25,837 nucleotides of DNA from Avisuccinivibrio sp964424565 (GTDB lineage Bacteria; Pseudomonadota; Gammaproteobacteria; Enterobacterales; Succinivibrionaceae), in the NCBI GenBank assembly GCA_964424565.1, contig CAYRIZ010000028.1, positions 1 to 25,837 of the forward strand. The letters run 5' to 3'. The first letter of the stretch is position 1; each line of letters starts with the position of its first letter. Positions 9,426-18,270 of this stretch are shown piece by piece. The position numbers were made by a program, and so were the translations under genes. A model generated the notes under the pieces. The model saw only the letters and a list, made by a program, of their open reading frames with translations, was not told the DNA's origin and did no database searches.

Positions 9426-9890
9426 TCAGTGCAGAGTTTTCTGCAGCAGAAGCAGATGGCGCACCCGCTGACGGACAGTGGGATAAAAATCCAAGGCGCG
9501 GTAAAAGGCCTGGGCGCGCTCATTTTTTCTTTCCACTTCCAGCTGCAGCACCCTGGCGCCGCGCAGGCGGGCCTGCTGGGCTGCAGCCTCCATCAGCAGG
9601 CGCCCCACGCCGCGGCGGAAGAAAGCCGGCTCCACATATAAAGCCCGCAGATAACCGCGCTGAAAAGGCGCCTCCAGGGCAGCAAAACCCAGCAGCATAC
9701 CGTCGGCTGTGCGGGCGGCAATCACCAGATGGGAATGCTCATGCAGGCGCTGCTGCCAGATTTGAGCCAGTTCTTTTTCCTCAGGCAGGGGCTGTGTGCG
9801 CTGCTCGTAGAGCGCAGAGCGGGTCTCGAGAGCCGCCATTTCCGCAGTGTCACCCACCCGGGCTTCACTCAACAAAATATCTTCAGACAT
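9426..9890 (-). CDS. GNAT-family N-acetyltransferase
   Basis: A 154-residue single-domain GNAT protein. GNAT enzymes transfer an acyl group from acyl-CoA to an amine. Visible signatures: the beta4 strand and motif A 'YLRALYVEPAFFRRGVGRLLMEAAAQQARLRGARVLQLEV' region (about 79-118), with the RRGVGR pyrophosphate-binding loop at about 92-97, and motif B 'NERAQAFYRALDFYPT' (about 122-137) with the usual Tyr of the AFY helix. The substrate cannot be inferred from sequence. The start is 18 bp past the recN stop on the same strand, so it is probably co-transcribed with nadK and recN. That neighbourhood gives no strong functional hint. Confidence 0.88.
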   Translation of the reverse strand: MSEDILLSEARVGDTAEMAALETRSALYEQRTQPLPEEKELAQIWQQRLHEHSHLVIAARTADGMLLGFAALEAPFQRGYLRALYVEPAFFRRGVGRLLMEAAAQQARLRGARVLQLEVERKNERAQAFYRALDFYPTVRQRVRHLLLLQKTLH

Positions 9891-9908
9891 GGGATTTTTT
9901 GCCTTGAT

Positions 9909-11573
9909 TTAGGACTGACTGTGCAGCAGCGAACGGGCGCTCTGCAGCGTGGCGGCAGTAACCACCGTGCCGCCCATCATGCGGGCTATTTCCTGCACCC
10001 GGCCTTCAGCGTCCAGGCGCTGCAGGGTGGACACCACCCCGCCGTCATCCTGCTTGTCCTTGCTGGCCAGATACTGGGCATCGGCAGCAGCTGCCACCTG
10101 AGGCAGATGGGTAACGGTGATGACCTGCACCCGGGTAGACAGCTGTTTGAGCAACCGGCCCACAGCCGAAGCGGTACGCCCGGATATACCGGTGTCCACC
10201 TCATCGAAAACAATGGTAGGCGTGGATTTTGCCGAGGCAGTCACGGCTTCCAGGGCCAGGGCCAGGCGGGAGAGTTCACCGCCTGAGGCGGCAGCGGAGA
10301 GTTCCCGCAGTTCATGGCCGGGATTGGCACTGAACAGAAAGGCGGCTTCATCGCGGCCCTGCAGCCGCGGCTTTACGCCCTCTTCAACCCACAGCTTGAC
10401 GGCAAAGCGCCCGTCAGGCATGGCCAGATCTGCGAGCATCCCGGATACTGCCGCTTCCAGTCGCGCGGCTGCCTGCAGGCGGGCCTGCGAGAGGCGGCCG
10501 GCGCTTTCTTCATACAGGGCCCGAGCCTCCCTGACGGCTGCCGTGGCCTGTTCAATGCGGCCGCGCAGGGACAAAAATTCGTGCAGCTCCTGCTCCACTC
10601 TCTGCTGCACCTCATAAAGATACTGCGGCTCCACCCCGAAGCGGCGGGCCAGATCGTGGCACAGCGCCAGACGCTCGTTTAGGACGGCAGTATTTTCAGG
10701 CTGCAGATTGTCATTTAAGGCTCCCAGCTCCTGCCGGGCATTTTCCAGGGCTTTTAAGGCCTCGGTGAAGATGTCGCAGATTTTGCGCAACCGGGGTTCA
10801 TACACGCAGCAGCCTTCCAGATCGGCCCGGCGGGCGTCGAGGATGGAGATGACATTGTGCTCATCGCTGTCCAGGCAGGCCTGGGCCAGAGCTGAGGATT
10901 CCATGACCTGCCTGGCATGCATGCTGCGGTCAAAACGGGCTATCAAATCCTCATAATCGCCCTGTTTTAAATTAAGCTTGTCCAGCAGTTCCTTTTCGTA
11001 GCGCAGGCTCTTGTAGCGCAGGGCACCGTCCTTCTGGGCGGCGGACAGTTCATTTAAATGTCCGCGCAGCTGCTGATAGTGGCGGCAGTGCTGCTGCACC
11101 TGCGCCAGCAGCTCGGCATGACCGCCGAAAGCATCTATAACCGTCAGCTGATAATCGTTCTGCAGCAGTTTGTAGCCGGCATGCTGCCCGTGTACGGATA
11201 CCAGGCAGGAGGCCAGTTCCCGCAGAAGGGTGGAAGTACTCAGCCGGCCGTTGACATAGGCCTTGTTTTTGCCGTCGCGCGACAGCACCCGGCGCAGTAT
11301 GACTTCATCTTCATTTTCAGATGCCAGATCGAGCTCCTGCAGACGCTGTCTGACTTCTGCAGTGACGGAAAAACGCGCCGCGGCCTCGGCTTTGTCGGCA
11401 CCGTCTGAAATCAATGAGGTATCGGCCCTGCCGCCCAAGGCCAGGTTCAGGGCATCCAAAGTCAGGGATTTGCCGGCACCGGTCTCGCCGGTAATGCAGG
11501 TCAGCCCGGGCGCAAGCTCAATCACGCTTTCGTGGCTCAGCGCTATATTGTATGCGGAAAGTTCAAGCAGCAT
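9909..11573 (-). CDS. recN: DNA repair protein RecN
   Basis: An SMC-like ATPase that acts early in double-strand break repair. The 554 residues match the E. coli length of 553. Walker A GETGAGKS is at 29-36, preceded by the typical RecN start LLELSAYNIAL. A central coiled-coil region (about 155-370) is rich in Leu/Glu/Ala/Arg heptads. The ABC signature SGGELSRL is at about 430-437 and Walker B with its Glu is IVFDEVDTGISG (about 454-465). The VTVTHLPQVAAAAD-type segment follows. It starts 8 bp after the nadK stop with an AGAGGAAG site. nadK-recN adjacency is also seen in E. coli, where recN has its own LexA boxes. Here no CTGT-N8-ACAG palindrome is visible ahead of recN or nadK, so SOS control is not evident. 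Confidence 0.97.
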   Translation of the reverse strand: MLLELSAYNIALSHESVIELAPGLTCITGETGAGKSLTLDALNLALGGRADTSLISDGADKAEAAARFSVTAEVRQRLQELDLASENEDEVILRRVLSRDGKNKAYVNGRLSTSTLLRELASCLVSVHGQHAGYKLLQNDYQLTVIDAFGGHAELLAQVQQHCRHYQQLRGHLNELSAAQKDGALRYKSLRYEKELLDKLNLKQGDYEDLIARFDRSMHARQVMESSALAQACLDSDEHNVISILDARRADLEGCCVYEPRLRKICDIFTEALKALENARQELGALNDNLQPENTAVLNERLALCHDLARRFGVEPQYLYEVQQRVEQELHEFLSLRGRIEQATAAVREARALYEESAGRLSQARLQAAARLEAAVSGMLADLAMPDGRFAVKLWVEEGVKPRLQGRDEAAFLFSANPGHELRELSAAASGGELSRLALALEAVTASAKSTPTIVFDEVDTGISGRTASAVGRLLKQLSTRVQVITVTHLPQVAAAADAQYLASKDKQDDGGVVSTLQRLDAEGRVQEIARMMGGTVVTAATLQSARSLLHSQS

Positions 11574-11581
11574 GGCTTCCT

Positions 11582-12496
11582 CTAAACCAGCGACTGGCCC
11601 CAGCCGAGTTTCTGACGCAGCAGGCTGTAGTAATCATAGCCTTCAGGATGGAGCAAAGTCAGCGGAGTGCTGTGCTGCCGGATGAGCACGGAGCAGTGGC
11701 TGTCGGCCCTGACGCTGACCTGGCCGTCACAGTTGATATTGACCCACTCGGGAGTGTCATCAGAGGAGACAAAGTCTATTCTGACCTCGGACTTGCCCGG
11801 GATGATGATGGGAGAGCAGTTGAGCGACTGCGGGAACATAGGCACCAGGGCCAGCACATCCAGATGCGGTTCAATGATCGGACCGCCGGCGGACAGGGAA
11901 TAGGCGGTGGATCCGGTGGGTGTATTGACTATCATGCCGTCGCCGCGCATGGTATACATGTAACTGCCGTTGATGGAGACCTTAAAGACCATCATATGGG
12001 CCATCATGCCGGAGTGAATCACCGTTTCATTGGTGGCCAGCGACTGCCCTACCAGCTCGCCGGCGCCGTCGTCATCCTCCCGGAATACCCGCATATCCAG
12101 GATCATGCGATCTTCCTTAACATAGCGCCCTTCCACCGTTTTTTGTATAGCATCCTCCAGCGTGGACGGAGACACATCGGTCAGCAGCCCCAGATGTCCG
12201 CGGTTGACCCCCAGTATAGGCACCTTGAGATCCACCAGGGTACGGGCAGCACCCAGCACTGAGCCGTCACCGCCCAGCACTATGATCAAATCCAAATCCC
12301 TGATCTGCCGGCGCGAGACACAGGGCAGCTGCGGCAGATTGAAGCCTACCGAAGTGGTTTGTTCCACATAAGGCGTGATGCCAAAGCGTTTGAGCATCTG
12401 CGCCAGCTCTACTATGGCCCCGGCCATGGGACGTCTGAAGACCTTGGAGACTATTACCGCCGAGGTGACAGGCTTTTCGTGATGCGGCGATTCCAT
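11582..12496 (-). CDS. nadK: NAD kinase
   Basis: ATP-dependent phosphorylation of NAD to NADP, the source of the cell's NADP(H) pool. Diagnostic motifs are intact: GGDG at 75-78 (IIVLGGDGSVLGAARTL), the NE pair at 156-157 (LATNETVIHSG), and the glycine-rich NTPTGSTAYSLSAGGP at about 191-206. The late VNINCDGQ segment is also typical. The 304 residues are close to E. coli NadK (292), with a slightly longer N-terminus (MESPHHEKPVTSAV). The ATG at 12496 has GGGAG about 6 nt upstream. It is the first gene of the nadK-recN-GNAT unit and is transcribed divergently from the 1426-residue activase-like gene. Confidence 0.97.
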   Translation of the reverse strand: MESPHHEKPVTSAVIVSKVFRRPMAGAIVELAQMLKRFGITPYVEQTTSVGFNLPQLPCVSRRQIRDLDLIIVLGGDGSVLGAARTLVDLKVPILGVNRGHLGLLTDVSPSTLEDAIQKTVEGRYVKEDRMILDMRVFREDDDGAGELVGQSLATNETVIHSGMMAHMMVFKVSINGSYMYTMRGDGMIVNTPTGSTAYSLSAGGPIIEPHLDVLALVPMFPQSLNCSPIIIPGKSEVRIDFVSSDDTPEWVNINCDGQVSVRADSHCSVLIRQHSTPLTLLHPEGYDYYSLLRQKLGWGQSLV

Positions 12497-12745
12497 TGAA
12501 AACTCCCACTAAAATCTCCTGCTATAGTAGCACACCGCCCGGCGGCGTAAAGTCCGGCTCCAGGCGGCAGATCCCGGCCCCGGCCTGCAATTTCAGGACG
12601 TCTGACGTTTTTATGCCCTGATGCGACAAATTTTCAGCATCTTTTTAAAAATTAGGCTTTCTGCTAACATCTGCAGGATCAATTTTCACTTTCTGTGCAC
12701 TGATGTGTCCAGCTCTTACTGTGCGTATAATCAATACCGCTGGCT
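12497..12745. other. Divergent nadK / activase-fusion intergenic region
   Basis: 249 bp. The left part is GC-rich (GCCCGGCGGC-type inverted segment at about 12537-12548) and the middle is T/A-rich (12617-12660). The plus-strand TATAAT of the activase gene lies at the right edge. No clear nadK promoter could be assigned, and there is no SOS box. Confidence 0.4.
12726..12731 (+). promoter_or_regulatory. Perfect -10 box very close to the activase start codon
   Basis: TATAAT ends 14 bp before the ATG at 12746. No convincing -35 hexamer is found 16-18 bp upstream (ATGTGT/TGTGTC region). If used, transcription would begin near 12738 and leave about 8 nt of untranslated leader without a Shine-Dalgarno sequence. 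Confidence 0.5.
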
Positions 12746-15700
12746 ATGGAAAAAACAAACAACTATTACCTGGGTATAGACCTCGGCTCAACCACCGTAA
12801 AATATGTACTCCTCGACGACGAGGGCCGCGATTGTCAGCATGAATATGTTCGCCATCAAAGCGCGGTTTTTCCCACCCTGCAGCAATGCCTGATCAAGCT
12901 TGGTTCACAATTTGATTTAAGCCGGGTCTATGTGACCTTTACCGGCTCGGCCTCCTTATTTCTGGCCCAGTATTTGGGCTGCCGTTTTGTACAGGAAGTG
13001 ATAGCTGCCAGTACTTTTTTAAAGCAGCTGCCGCAGCAGATCGATACCTCCATAGAGCTGGGCGGTGAGGACAGCAAGATCCTGTTCCTCTCCGGCGGCA
13101 TGGAGTTGCGCATGAATGAAGCCTGCGCCGGCGGTACCGGTGCCTTCATCGATCAAATGGCCTCCCTGCTCAATACCGATGCCGTGGGGCTGGATGAGAT
13201 GGCCTCGCGTTACAGCAAAACCTATCCCATAGCTTCCCGCTGCGGTGTGTTTGCCAAGACCGATTTGGTGGCTCTGCTCAATCAGGGAGCCGCCCGCGAG
13301 GACATAGCCAAATCCATCTTTATGGCCGTATGTGAGCAGACCATTTCAGGCCTGGCCTGCGGCCGCAAAATAGAAGGCAATGTCTGTTTCCTCGGCGGTC
13401 CGCTGAGCTTCCTGCATGAACTGCGCCGCACCTTTATAGAAAAGCTGCAGGATGACCAGACCCATTTCATCGATCTGCCTGATGCCCAGTATGCCATGGC
13501 CTGCGGTGCGGCCCTGGAGGCCCGCAAGGCAGTGCACGATGAATTTGCCCAGAACAAGCTGGAAGCCGTGGATCTGCAGCAGATTATCACGGCCCTGGAC
13601 AAAACCGACATCAAGGTAGAGGCCGGCACCCTGCCGGCGCTGTTTGCCGACGAAGGCGCCCTGCTGGAATTTCAGGCCCGCCATGCCAGAGAAAAGCTGA
13701 TGGAGTTTCCGCTGGAGCGGGCTCACGGCAATTTCTTTTTGGGCATAGATCTCGGCTCTACCACCGTCAAGAGCGTACTGCTGGATGAGCGCGGGCAGCT
13801 GCTGGACAGTTTCTATGCCGGCAATGAAGGCTCGCCGCTGCAGAAGCTGCTGCCCAAGATCAGGGAACTGCTCGACCGCATCCCGGAGGAGGCCCATCTG
13901 GCGGCAGTATGCTGCACCGGTTACGGTGCCACCCTGGCCCGGGCGGCAGTCAATGCCCAGTATGCCGAGGTGGAGACCCTGGCCCATCAGAAGGCCGCCT
14001 GCGCCTTTGATCCTCAGACTTCCTATGTCATAGACATAGGCGGTCAGGACATGAAGTGCATCAAGGTCAAGCAGGGCGTGATCAAGGACATGCAGCTCAA
14101 TGAGGCCTGCTCCTCCGGCTGCGGCTCCTTTATCGAGACCTTTGCCCGGCAGCTCAACCTCACCCTGCCGGAATTTGTCGAGGCGGCCCTGGGCTCCAAG
14201 CACCCCACCGATCTCGGCACCCGCTGCTCCGTGTTCATGAACTCCAAGGTCAAGCAGGCCCAGCGCGACAATATTCCGCTGCCGGACATAGCCTCAGGAC
14301 TTTGTTTCTCCATAGTGCGCAATGCCCTCTACAAGGTGCTGCGCATTCACGACAGCTCAGAGCTGGGCGATCATGTGGTGGTGCAGGGCGGCACCTTCCT
14401 CAACGATGCCGTGCTGCGGGCCTTTGAGCTTTTGATCGGCAAGAACGTGATCAGACCCAATATAGCCGGCCTGATGGGTGCCTTTGGCGCGGCTTTAATT
14501 GCCAAGGAGCGCTGGGAGCGCGATCGCACCGATCTGCAGATCACCCCGGAAATGCTGGATTTAAGCCGCATCAAGGTGCGGCAGTTCCGCTGCAAGGGCT
14601 GCAACAATCACTGCCTGCTGACCATGAACACTTTCCTGTCGGGTCAGAAGCATATCTCCGGCAACCGCTGTGATTTTGCCCTCAAGACCGGCCAGAAGAA
14701 CAAGGAACGCAATGAGTTCATCGAGTTCAAGCTCGATCTGCTGTTCAACCGGGAAGTGCTGCCGGCAGATAAGGCCCCGCGCGGCGTGGTGGGTATTCCG
14801 CGCGTGCTCAATATATTTGAGCATTACCCCTACTGGCATGCCCTCTTTACTGCCCTGGGCTTTCATGTGGAGCTCTCGCCGCTGAGCAACAAGGAAATAG
14901 CTGAGCTGGGCAATATCACCATACCCTCGCAGAGCCTGTGCTATCCGGCCAAGCTCACCCACGGCCATGTTTCCTATCTGGCCAATCTGGGGGTCATGGA
15001 CATCTTCCTGCCCTGCGTGCCGCGTGAGGCCAAACTCGATTCCTTCCAGGCCGACAGCTATGCCTGTCCGGTGGTGGGCGGCTATCCCGAGGCCCTGAAG
15101 CTCAATGTTAGCACTCAGCATCCCGGACTGCGCGTACACACGCCCTTCCTCGATCTGTCCAAAGGTGCCACCGTGCTGCGGGCCATCAAGGAATGCTTCC
15201 CTGATCTGCCGCCCCGCGAGATCAAGCAGGCCATCAGAAAGGCTGCCGCGGCGCTGGAAGCCTACAAAGCTGCCCTGCGCGCCGAGGGAGACAGGTTCTT
15301 TGCGCGGGCTGCCGATGAAGGCCGCACCCTCATAGTGCTGTCCGGCCGTCCCTATCATATTGATCCCATCATCAATCACGGCATTCCGGCCCTCATTTCC
15401 TCCATGGGCACCATAGTGGTCACGGAAGATGCCATCTTCCACAAGGCCCGCAACCTGCCGCGCCTGGATGTGGTCAATCAGTGGGCTTTCCACAGCAGAT
15501 TATATAAATCAGCGGAAGTGGCCTCGGAAAATCCCAATGTACAGCTGGTGCAGCTGGTCTCCTTTGGCTGCGGCATAGATGCCATTACCTCCGAGCAGGT
15601 ACGCAAGATCCTGGAGCGCAATGACAAGATCTACACCATGCTCAAGATAGATGAGGGTGACACCCTGGGAGCGGCCAAGATCCGCATTACTTCGCTGCTG

Positions 15701-17026
15701 TGTGCCATCAATGAACATGCCCTGCAGCAGCTGGGTCCCAAGGATACGGTCACCAGGCAGTTTAAGGGCAGCAATCTGGCCAATGAGCAGCGCACGCTGT
15801 ATGTGCCGCAGATGGCTCCCATTCACTTCCCTATACTGACCGCCGCCCTGCAGGCGCTGGGCTATCACGTCAAGCTGCTGCCACAGGTCAATGACAAGGC
15901 CATAGAGCTGGGACTGAAGTACGTCAACAATGATGCCTGCTATCCGGCCATAGTGGTAATAGGTCAGCTGATTGAGGCGCTCCTTTCCGGCAAGATCAAC
16001 GGCAAGGAAGCAGCCCTGCTGCTGGCCCAGACCTGCGGTCCCTGCCGTGCCACCAATTATCCTGCCCTGCTGCGCTGGGCCCTGAACGATTTGGGCTATC
16101 AGGACGTGCCCATAGTCACCCTGTCGAGCTATGAGCTGGATACCGACGCCCTGCACCTGAAGCTGGGTCTGCACGGTCTCTACCGGTTAATGAAGGGTAT
16201 TCTGCTGGGCGATCTGCTGCAGAAGCTCTACTTCCACACCAAGACCTATGAGCTGCAGCCCGGCCGCAGTGATGCCGTGCTCGAGGAAATGGTAAGAAAG
16301 TGCGCCCATCTGATGATGACAGATGTGCACAAGCATAATTTCTTCCGGCTGGTCAATGAGATAGTGCAGGCCTTTGCCGCCATTGAGTTAAATCCGGTAC
16401 AGAACAAGCCCCGCGTAGGCATAGTGGGAGAAATTCTGCTCAAATATCATCCCAAGGCCAATCTTGACCTGATGAATCAGCTGATTGCCGAGGGTGCCGA
16501 GCCGGTAATAGGCGATATTTCCAGCTTCCTGCTCTACTGCCTCAACGACAGCGTATTCCAGGCCAAATACCTCAAGGGCTCCTGGGTACGGGCCACCGGC
16601 TCGTGGCTCATCGCCCACCGCTTCAACCACATGCGCAATGCCATCACCAAGGTCTTAAAGCGCAGTAATTTTGAGGGACTCACTCCCTTCAATGATTACA
16701 AGAAGGCCATAGAGGGACTGGTTTCCGCCGGACAGCAGGCCGGTGAGGGCTGGCTGCTGACCGCCGAGATGATCGACTATATAGAGCATGGCGTCAATAA
16801 TGTGCTGTGTGTGCAGCCTTTTGCCTGTCTGCCCAATCACGTCACCGGCAAAGGCGTGATGCGCGCCATACGCATGGCCTATGAAAACGCCAATTTGTGC
16901 AGCATAGACTATGAAGCCGGTACCGCGCAGTCCAATGTTTCCAACCGCCTCAAGCTCTTCCTCACCCAGGCCAAGGAGCTGCAGCTCAAGGAGCAGTTCG
17001 GAAAGGTGAATTTCAAGGCCGTATAG
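12746..17026 (+). CDS. Giant acyl-CoA dehydratase activase-related protein (two BadF/HgdC ATPase modules + DUF2229/HgdB-like modules)
   Basis: 1426 residues. Module 1 (about 7-262) and module 2 (about 330-590) are both BadF/BadG/BcrA/BcrD-type ASKHA ATPases. Each has GIDLGSTTVK (10-19; 333-342), the ELGGEDSK / DIGGQDMK phosphate loop, and the two cysteines that in HgdC-type activators bind a 4Fe-4S cluster at the dimer interface: NEAC127 and SRC166; NEAC455 and TRC494. A cysteine knot CKGC..C..C (616, 619, 623, 642) follows. The C-terminal half (about 680-1420) is DUF2229 plus HgdB-like sequence with recurring Cys motifs: LCYPA (732), C757, C774, SFGCG (942), ACYPA (1065), CGPC (1097/1100), C1355 and C1361. 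Known relatives use ATP to push an electron to a low-potential Fe-S protein. No separate dehydratase genes lie nearby, so the substrate is unknown. The family is certain, the reaction is not. No Shine-Dalgarno is visible. Confidence 0.9.
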   Translation: MEKTNNYYLGIDLGSTTVKYVLLDDEGRDCQHEYVRHQSAVFPTLQQCLIKLGSQFDLSRVYVTFTGSASLFLAQYLGCRFVQEVIAASTFLKQLPQQIDTSIELGGEDSKILFLSGGMELRMNEACAGGTGAFIDQMASLLNTDAVGLDEMASRYSKTYPIASRCGVFAKTDLVALLNQGAAREDIAKSIFMAVCEQTISGLACGRKIEGNVCFLGGPLSFLHELRRTFIEKLQDDQTHFIDLPDAQYAMACGAALEARKAVHDEFAQNKLEAVDLQQIITALDKTDIKVEAGTLPALFADEGALLEFQARHAREKLMEFPLERAHGNFFLGIDLGSTTVKSVLLDERGQLLDSFYAGNEGSPLQKLLPKIRELLDRIPEEAHLAAVCCTGYGATLARAAVNAQYAEVETLAHQKAACAFDPQTSYVIDIGGQDMKCIKVKQGVIKDMQLNEACSSGCGSFIETFARQLNLTLPEFVEAALGSKHPTDLGTRCSVFMNSKVKQAQRDNIPLPDIASGLCFSIVRNALYKVLRIHDSSELGDHVVVQGGTFLNDAVLRAFELLIGKNVIRPNIAGLMGAFGAALIAKERWERDRTDLQITPEMLDLSRIKVRQFRCKGCNNHCLLTMNTFLSGQKHISGNRCDFALKTGQKNKERNEFIEFKLDLLFNREVLPADKAPRGVVGIPRVLNIFEHYPYWHALFTALGFHVELSPLSNKEIAELGNITIPSQSLCYPAKLTHGHVSYLANLGVMDIFLPCVPREAKLDSFQADSYACPVVGGYPEALKLNVSTQHPGLRVHTPFLDLSKGATVLRAIKECFPDLPPREIKQAIRKAAAALEAYKAALRAEGDRFFARAADEGRTLIVLSGRPYHIDPIINHGIPALISSMGTIVVTEDAIFHKARNLPRLDVVNQWAFHSRLYKSAEVASENPNVQLVQLVSFGCGIDAITSEQVRKILERNDKIYTMLKIDEGDTLGAAKIRITSLLCAINEHALQQLGPKDTVTRQFKGSNLANEQRTLYVPQMAPIHFPILTAALQALGYHVKLLPQVNDKAIELGLKYVNNDACYPAIVVIGQLIEALLSGKINGKEAALLLAQTCGPCRATNYPALLRWALNDLGYQDVPIVTLSSYELDTDALHLKLGLHGLYRLMKGILLGDLLQKLYFHTKTYELQPGRSDAVLEEMVRKCAHLMMTDVHKHNFFRLVNEIVQAFAAIELNPVQNKPRVGIVGEILLKYHPKANLDLMNQLIAEGAEPVIGDISSFLLYCLNDSVFQAKYLKGSWVRATGSWLIAHRFNHMRNAITKVLKRSNFEGLTPFNDYKKAIEGLVSAGQQAGEGWLLTAEMIDYIEHGVNNVLCVQPFACLPNHVTGKGVMRAIRMAYENANLCSIDYEAGTAQSNVSNRLKLFLTQAKELQLKEQFGKVNFKAV

Positions 17027-17037
17027 CCCGGTCTCAG

Positions 17038-17062
17038 GCGGCAGAGATCTACCCTCTGCCGC
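17038..17062. terminator. Shared hairpin between convergent genes
   Basis: GCGGCAGAG (17038-17046) and CTCTGCCGC (17054-17062) pair perfectly over 9 bp around a 7-nt loop, 11 bp after the activase stop. It also lies downstream of the Sel1 gene on the other strand. Neither side has a T-run, so it may work as a weak bidirectional terminator or as a 3'-end stabiliser. Confidence 0.45.
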
Positions 17063-17095
17063 TTCCAGTCAGACTGCAGGCCGCTCTGAGCTCAG

Positions 17096-17944
17096 CTACT
17101 GACCGCGGCTCTTTTCCGGGGAGAAATTACCTGCCTGCAGCTCTATCTTTTCCAATAAGCGCCAATCATCGGCATATCCACCGTCGGCGGCTTTTTCCAG
17201 CCACACTCTGGCCTGCGCATAATCCTGGTACACGCCCAGGCCGTAATAGTACATCTCTCCCAGGCTGTACTGAGCCTCGACATCTCCCTGTGCGGCAGCT
17301 TTTTCAAACCACAGCCTGGCCTGCTCATAATCCCGGCCTACGCCCTGGCCTTCATAGTACATATCTCCCAGTCTGTACTGAGCTTCGGCATGTCCCTGAG
17401 CCGCAGATTTTTCAAACCACAGTCTGGCCTGTGCATAATTCTGGGCCACGCCCTGACCTTCATAGTACATATCTCCCAGGCTGTACTGAGCTTCGGCATG
17501 TCCCTGAGCCGCGGATTTTTCAAACCACAGTCTGGCCTGTGCATAATCCTGGGCCACGCTGTGGCCGTAATAGTACATGTTACCCAGTTCGCACTGAGCA
17601 TCGGCATAGCCCTGGGTCGCGGACTTTTCAAACCACAGCCGCGCCTGATCTGCATCCTCTTCTACGCCCTGACCGTAATAGTACATGTACCCCAGTTCGC
17701 ACTGAGCTGCGGCATGTCCCTGAGCGGCGGATTTTTCAAACCACTGCCGGGCCTGATCTTCATCCGCTTCTACGCCCATGCCGTAACAGTACATGTACCC
17801 CAGTCCGAACTGAGCTTCGGCATGTCCCAGGGCAGAGGCTTTTTCCCACCACTGCCGCGCCTGCTTATAATCCTGGCTTACACCATCGCCGTTATAGTAC
17901 AGGACGCCTGTATGGAAGAATTTTTCTGCATCGTTTTCAATCAT
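17096..17944 (-). CDS. Sel1-repeat protein, shorter paralogue
   Basis: A 282-residue protein (from the ATG at 17944) made almost entirely of 36-residue Sel1-like repeats, a TPR-related helical hairpin family used for protein-protein contacts. I count seven full units of the form AxAQxxLGxMYYxGxGVxxDYxQARxWFEKAAxxGx plus a truncated eighth, and a short charged tail. There is no signal peptide or membrane segment, so it is probably cytoplasmic. The frame opens at a GTG 36 nt upstream. The ATG (MIENDAEKFF) has GGAAGG about 6 nt away, and the same site and start are conserved in the neighbouring paralogue. The N-terminal unit is nearly identical to that of the 432-residue paralogue upstream. The binding partner is not predictable. 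Confidence 0.88.
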   Translation of the reverse strand: MIENDAEKFFHTGVLYYNGDGVSQDYKQARQWWEKASALGHAEAQFGLGYMYCYGMGVEADEDQARQWFEKSAAQGHAAAQCELGYMYYYGQGVEEDADQARLWFEKSATQGYADAQCELGNMYYYGHSVAQDYAQARLWFEKSAAQGHAEAQYSLGDMYYEGQGVAQNYAQARLWFEKSAAQGHAEAQYRLGDMYYEGQGVGRDYEQARLWFEKAAAQGDVEAQYSLGEMYYYGLGVYQDYAQARVWLEKAADGGYADDWRLLEKIELQAGNFSPEKSRGQ

Positions 17945-17967
17945 CTTTGACCTTCCGCTGGAGATTG
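17846..17967 (-). repeat. 5'-end duplication, copy in the shorter Sel1 gene
   Basis: This stretch covers the first repeat, the start codon, the ribosome-binding site and about 23 bp upstream. It matches 19471-19592 with only a few differences (constant offset of 1625 bp). Confidence 0.85.
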
Positions 17968-18270
17968 GATATGGATTCACTGGGTTTTATTTTCAGATAC
18001 CCAACAACCAAACTATATTTTGGTGGATCTACAGAGCATTTCCCGTAAAGCAGAGCAAGTCCCATTAACACCGCCCGTGGAGAAAGCCATGACCGGCCCC
18101 TCTGATCCGCTGAGAGCTGTTTGTATGCTGCAAAAAGCGGGAGAGTACAGACGGAGGCGGACTGAAAGAGGCCTTGACAGAATTCAAAAATGGCATGGGA
18201 ATGCTGTTTTCAAAGGGCAAAACACGGGGAAAAGCCCGGCAGTTTATTCCTGCAGGGCCGCTCAATTGCC
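17945..18270. other. Region between the two Sel1 genes
   Basis: 326 bp without a gene. Nearest the shorter Sel1 gene, about 23 bp continue the near-identity with the other paralogue. Next comes about 85 bp of AT-richer sequence with no counterpart there (about 17990-18074). Then 18075-18140 resembles 19615-19680 upstream of the longer paralogue. The right end contains the terminator of the longer gene. Confidence 0.55.
18230..18258 (-). terminator. Intrinsic terminator of the longer Sel1 gene
   Basis: Minus strand: GCCCTGCAG (18258-18250) pairs with CTGCCGGGC (18242-18234) with one mismatch and loop GAATAAA. TTTT follows (18233-18230), then CCCCGTGTTTTG. It starts 12 bp after the stop. Confidence 0.6.

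Noticed and set aside
9418..9432. GCAC-N7-GTGC dyad, the same half-sites as at gltA, over the stop of the GNAT gene
   Set aside because: The inner seven bases differ from the gdhA/gltA motif, and one such 8-base coincidence is expected by chance in a window of this size.
12497..12745. LexA box for nadK-recN
   Set aside because: No CTG-N10-CAG palindrome was found; the nearest candidate (CTGCTATAGTAGCACA) fails in the second half-site.
13346..14203. 285-codon minus-strand frame inside the activase gene
   Set aside because: Shadow of the clearly conserved plus-strand ATPase modules.
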